Positions 61,980-64,000 of a DNA stretch of 64,000 bases are shown in pieces. Location of the stretch: positions 10,611 through 74,610 of the forward strand of contig DATJGF010000194.1 in assembly GCA_035495315.1 (NCBI GenBank), in the 5' to 3' direction. This DNA is from DATJGF01 sp035495315. Its GTDB lineage: Bacteria; Verrucomicrobiota; Verrucomicrobiia; Limisphaerales; UBA8199. Made by a program: the position numbers and the translations under genes. Under the pieces are notes generated by a model, which was not told where the DNA came from, did not search any database, and was given only the letters and a program-made list of their open reading frames with translations. How positions within the stretch are numbered: position 1 is the first letter of the stretch; each line of letters starts with the position of its first letter.

Positions 61980-62402
61980 TTAGCGCGCTTGCTCGATGTC
62001 CCTGAAAGCCTTCGCGAGGCTTAGAACCATTTTCGGATCCACCTCACCGGGCCGTGCGGCGGCGGTAAACAGATAATGCACTGCGCGCAACAATGCCGAC
62101 TCCACCGAAAAGAAGCTACCCTCGGAGCGCTCCATCAGCTCCTTTTTCGCGAACAAACTCGAGTGGCGCCCGATGTAATCGTAGATCGATAGAAACATTT
62201 CCGCTTTGGCCAAGGCTTCGCGGTGATCCGTGTAGCAATCCCAAAAATATTCAAGCACCCGAGCGCAGTTGGCGCGGCTGGTCTGGTCGTGGCCAACCTG
62301 GCCGAACCGGGAAGTGTATTCCCATTGTTGCACGGTACGCATTGCCTTAATGTGATCGGCAAATTCCTCGTAAGGATATTGAAGACGCAGCGCTGTAGAC
62401 AT
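61980..62402 (-). CDS. Conserved hypothetical protein, helical
   Basis: A 140-residue protein from the ATG at 62402. Mostly helical and charged: YPYEEFADHIKAMRTVQQWE, RANCARVLEYFWDCYTDHRE, a Tyr-rich ALAKAEMFLSIYDYIGRHSS and a C-terminal ALLRAVHYLFTAAARPGEVDP. No family was recognised and no transmembrane helix. The frame is open to 62441, but the ATG gives the better start. Converges with argZ at 79 bp. Confidence 0.65.
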   Translation of the reverse strand: MSTALRLQYPYEEFADHIKAMRTVQQWEYTSRFGQVGHDQTSRANCARVLEYFWDCYTDHREALAKAEMFLSIYDYIGRHSSLFAKKELMERSEGSFFSVESALLRAVHYLFTAAARPGEVDPKMVLSLAKAFRDIEQAR

Positions 62403-62516
62403 TTCCGGGGTAAGGATCACTCGAAAATTAAATCTCTGCAATCCGGTAGGTTACGGATGTGTTCTCGGCAGTAACGCGGAGTAACTATAAGTCGACTCTG
62501 CCTGCAGTTTACAGTC

Positions 62517-62635
62517 CATCTCATAAATGGTAGGGCCGGCTCGCCGAGCGGGCCGATCCCGTTTTTGTGTAGGAAACCGGACGGCTCGGCGAGCCGTCCC
62601 TACCAAAGGAAGCCTATGTCGGGGTTTATGAGATG
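62517..62635 (+). repeat. 118-bp dispersed element with terminal inverted repeats, copy 2
   Basis: CATCTCATAAAT (62517-62528) and TTTATGAGATG (62625-62635) are inverted ends enclosing GGTAGGGCCGGCTCGCCGAG, CGGGCC and ACGGCTCGGCGAGCCGTCCC then TACC. It matches the copy at 24131-24247 in size and order but with base changes. Followed by TACATCATCACGCATTACGC, a short stutter run near 62700-62740. No ORF. Confidence 0.8.
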
Positions 62636-62756
62636 AGTTCTAATAGTAGCTCCGCCGAAACTGGGGTATCGCTCTCTGATTTTCTACGAGCGCAGGCCTA
62701 CATCATCACGCATTACGCATCACGCATCACGTATCAATCTGGCGCACCCGGCCGCA

Positions 62757-63137
62757 CTATGGCCCCTTCCCTCGCTCTTTTCGCTTGTGAATACAAATCG
62801 AGTTGCCATCCGGATCGAAGACAATCGCCATAAAGCACACGGGTGTTTCCGAGGCCTCAATACGAAAACGTGCCCCGCTCCGCTTTAGCTCATCTATTGC
62901 TTGATTGAAGTTTTCCATTTCCAAACCAACGCCGCCACCATCAGATGCGGGTTTCCAGTCTGCCGCCATATTCGTAATCGCGAGGGTACCCGGACCGATG
63001 TCATATTCGATCCACGCCCGCTGCGCGTCACCGAACCGCCGACTTTCCTTAAGGCCTAGAACCCCGGAATAGAATTGTTCGGCACGTTTTAGATCCGTGA
63101 CGGGGTAACAGCTAAAAGCAATCTCGACAACCTTCAT
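62757..63137 (-). CDS. VOC (glyoxalase/bleomycin-resistance fold) family protein
   Basis: A 126-residue single-domain protein with the paired beta-alpha-beta-beta-beta repeat: EIAFSCYPVTDLKRAEQFYSG, VLGLKESRRFG, GPGTLAITNM and SETPVCFMAIVFDPDGNSIC. Members bind metals or small electrophiles; the reaction cannot be assigned. The ATG at 63137 gives the normal length; the frame is open to 63167, overlapping OsmC. Confidence 0.85.
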   Translation of the reverse strand: MKVVEIAFSCYPVTDLKRAEQFYSGVLGLKESRRFGDAQRAWIEYDIGPGTLAITNMAADWKPASDGGGVGLEMENFNQAIDELKRSGARFRIEASETPVCFMAIVFDPDGNSICIHKRKERGKGP

Positions 63138-63159
63138 AAACGAACGGGTTTTGCCGGTA

Positions 63160-63600
63160 TCATCCACCGCGCACGTCCAACGTGATCTCCTCCAAGCCCG
63201 GCTTGAACAAAACCGAGACCGGACACTGCTCTTTGGCTTGGTCTGCCGCGCGTTTGAGAGCCTCGTTGTCCAGGCCGGCCCCGCTGACCGCAGTTTCCAA
63301 ATGGACCTTTGTAATTTTCCAGCCGCCGCCCCGCTGTGCCAGTGTCAGTGTTGCCTTGGTATGGATTTCCTGAGCCGTTTTCTTTTGGTCGCCCAGAATC
63401 TTTGCCAGCATCATGCTGAAGCACGATGCATGGGCAGCCGCCAGCAGCTCTTCGGGATTGGTTCCCTTGGCGCTTTCAAACCGCGACGGCACCGAATACG
63501 GCACATCGCGCAAGACACCACTTCCGGCCGATACCGTCCCTGAACCTTTGAATAATTCGCCCTTCCAACGAGCTTCACCCTGTCTTTGTAGATCTGGCAT
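63160..63600 (-). CDS. OsmC-family peroxide-detoxifying protein
   Basis: A 146-residue OsmC/Ohr relative that reduces organic hydroperoxides with a thiol. Typical wording GTNPEELLAAAHASCFSMML (peroxidatic Cys60), TKATLTLAQRGGGWKITKVH and QCPVSVLFKP with the resolving Cys near 126. It starts at 63600 and is 22 bp upstream of the VOC gene, so both form a small operon with a likely stress role. Confidence 0.9.
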   Translation of the reverse strand: MPDLQRQGEARWKGELFKGSGTVSAGSGVLRDVPYSVPSRFESAKGTNPEELLAAAHASCFSMMLAKILGDQKKTAQEIHTKATLTLAQRGGGWKITKVHLETAVSGAGLDNEALKRAADQAKEQCPVSVLFKPGLEEITLDVRGG

Positions 63601-63843
63601 AATAATTCCTTTGTTCGCTTGATTTGGTCCTCCACCAAAGTAATTTCCCGTCGCCCGTTGTCAATTCAGCCCTACCAGGCTGGACGTCGCCGCAAGTTAA
63701 GCGACATGCTTACAATGGCCGTTGAGTCCCACGGTGAAGAAACGGATGAGCCGCTGGCTTGGGGCAGAGAAGATGAAGGAGAAATCATAAACGGTCGGAT
63801 CACCCCTTTTCGCCCTCGAGCAAAGTTCATCGTTGCCACCCGC
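63601..63843. other. Intergenic region, no gene seen
   Basis: About 240 bp upstream of OsmC. Its promoter should be here; a weak candidate was not distinguishable from background. Confidence 0.3.
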
Positions 63844-64000
63844 TCACTTCCCCAGTACCGACATCGCCGGTTCCAGGAACGCTTCGCCGTTATCCCCGGA
63901 GATCTCCATCTGGCGAAGGACCATCCTGTAATAAGCGCCTCGGGCATTCATCAGTTCCTCGTGGGAACCGCGTTCGATCACGCGCCCCTCTTCCATCAAT
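63844..64000 (-). CDS. ABC exporter, C-terminal end (truncated by the window edge)
   Basis: The last ~51 codons of an ABC transporter of the MsbA/LmrA type. The reading frame gives MEEGRVIERGSHEELMNARG, then AYYRMVLRQMEIS and ends SVLGK before TGA at 63844-63846. The xxxGRVIExGSHxEL segment after the H-loop is diagnostic of half-transporter ATPase domains. The N-terminal ~550 residues lie outside the window; substrate unknown. Confidence 0.8.
   Translation of the reverse strand, partial: LMEEGRVIERGSHEELMNARGAYYRMVLRQMEISGDNGEAFLEPAMSVLGK

Noticed and set aside
63672..63947. 91-codon minus-strand frame at the window end
   Set aside because: Out of frame with the ABC exporter C terminus, which is better supported.

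Overview
The window looks like part of the chromosome of a Verrucomicrobiota bacterium, probably of the Pedosphaera/Limisphaerales type. This is inferred from gene content, not from any marker gene: Gram-negative envelope genes (kdsA, LptA-like, lptB, TonB receptor), a lone HprK-HPr pair, GH127 and DUF1080 carbohydrate genes, expanded pseudopilin sets with beta-rich PilX/GspK-like proteins, and intergenic DNA full of stuttering palindromes. The DNA is moderately GC-rich and gene-dense. No rRNA, tRNA or CRISPR array was recognised.

Layout. 1-4.9 kb: a plus-strand run with the kdsA end, an LptA/LptC-like protein, lptB, hprK, HPr and gatC, combining LPS synthesis and export with a regulatory HPr system. 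4.9-9.9 kb: a minus-strand operon of a GH127 beta-L-arabinofuranosidase-like enzyme, a pectate-lyase-fold protein and a RbsC-type sugar permease (plant polysaccharide use), then a lipid kinase at 9.9-10.8 kb. 11.3-26.1 kb: the most unusual part. A large HAF/HYR repeat protein is followed by four tandem, same-strand, paralogous pseudopilin cassettes (A-D) plus one frameshifted remnant. A full cassette reads GspI/PilV-like, GspJ/PilW-like, then GspK/PilX-like with a large beta-rich C-terminal domain. Cassette D lacks the J gene, and cassette C carries an extra small gene whose paralogue lies at 49.6 kb.

26-29.5 kb: methyltransferase, family 2 glycosyltransferase and NIF3-like protein. 29.8-43.1 kb: arginine decarboxylase, a membrane protein, a DUF218 protein, a four-gene ABC efflux operon (HlyD, double ATPase, two ABC-2 permeases), hom-lysC, and an MFS transporter with an enlarged central region. 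43.2-49.8 kb: a MITE-like element and a Kai-type signalling cluster (two Rcp1-like receivers, kaiC, two kaiB, histidine kinase, NarL-type regulator). 49.9-58.9 kb: TonB receptor, signal peptidase I, a stand-alone GspE-type ATPase, DUF1080 protein, thioredoxin-like protein and a second kinase/regulator pair. 59-64 kb: cytochrome c, a bifunctional arginine dihydrolase/LOR-SDH protein of the cyanobacterial ArgZ/AgrE type, small proteins, OsmC and VOC proteins, and the end of an ABC exporter.

Between genes there are at least three kinds of short dispersed repeat: a 118-bp element with terminal inverted repeats (24.1 and 62.5 kb, with a shorter relative at 41.3 kb), a 26-bp GTAGGAGACGACGT element (five copies), and low-complexity palindromes of repeated pentamers to heptamers. 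Two features recall cyanobacteria: the kaiBC-kinase-regulator cluster and the ArgZ/AgrE-type enzyme.
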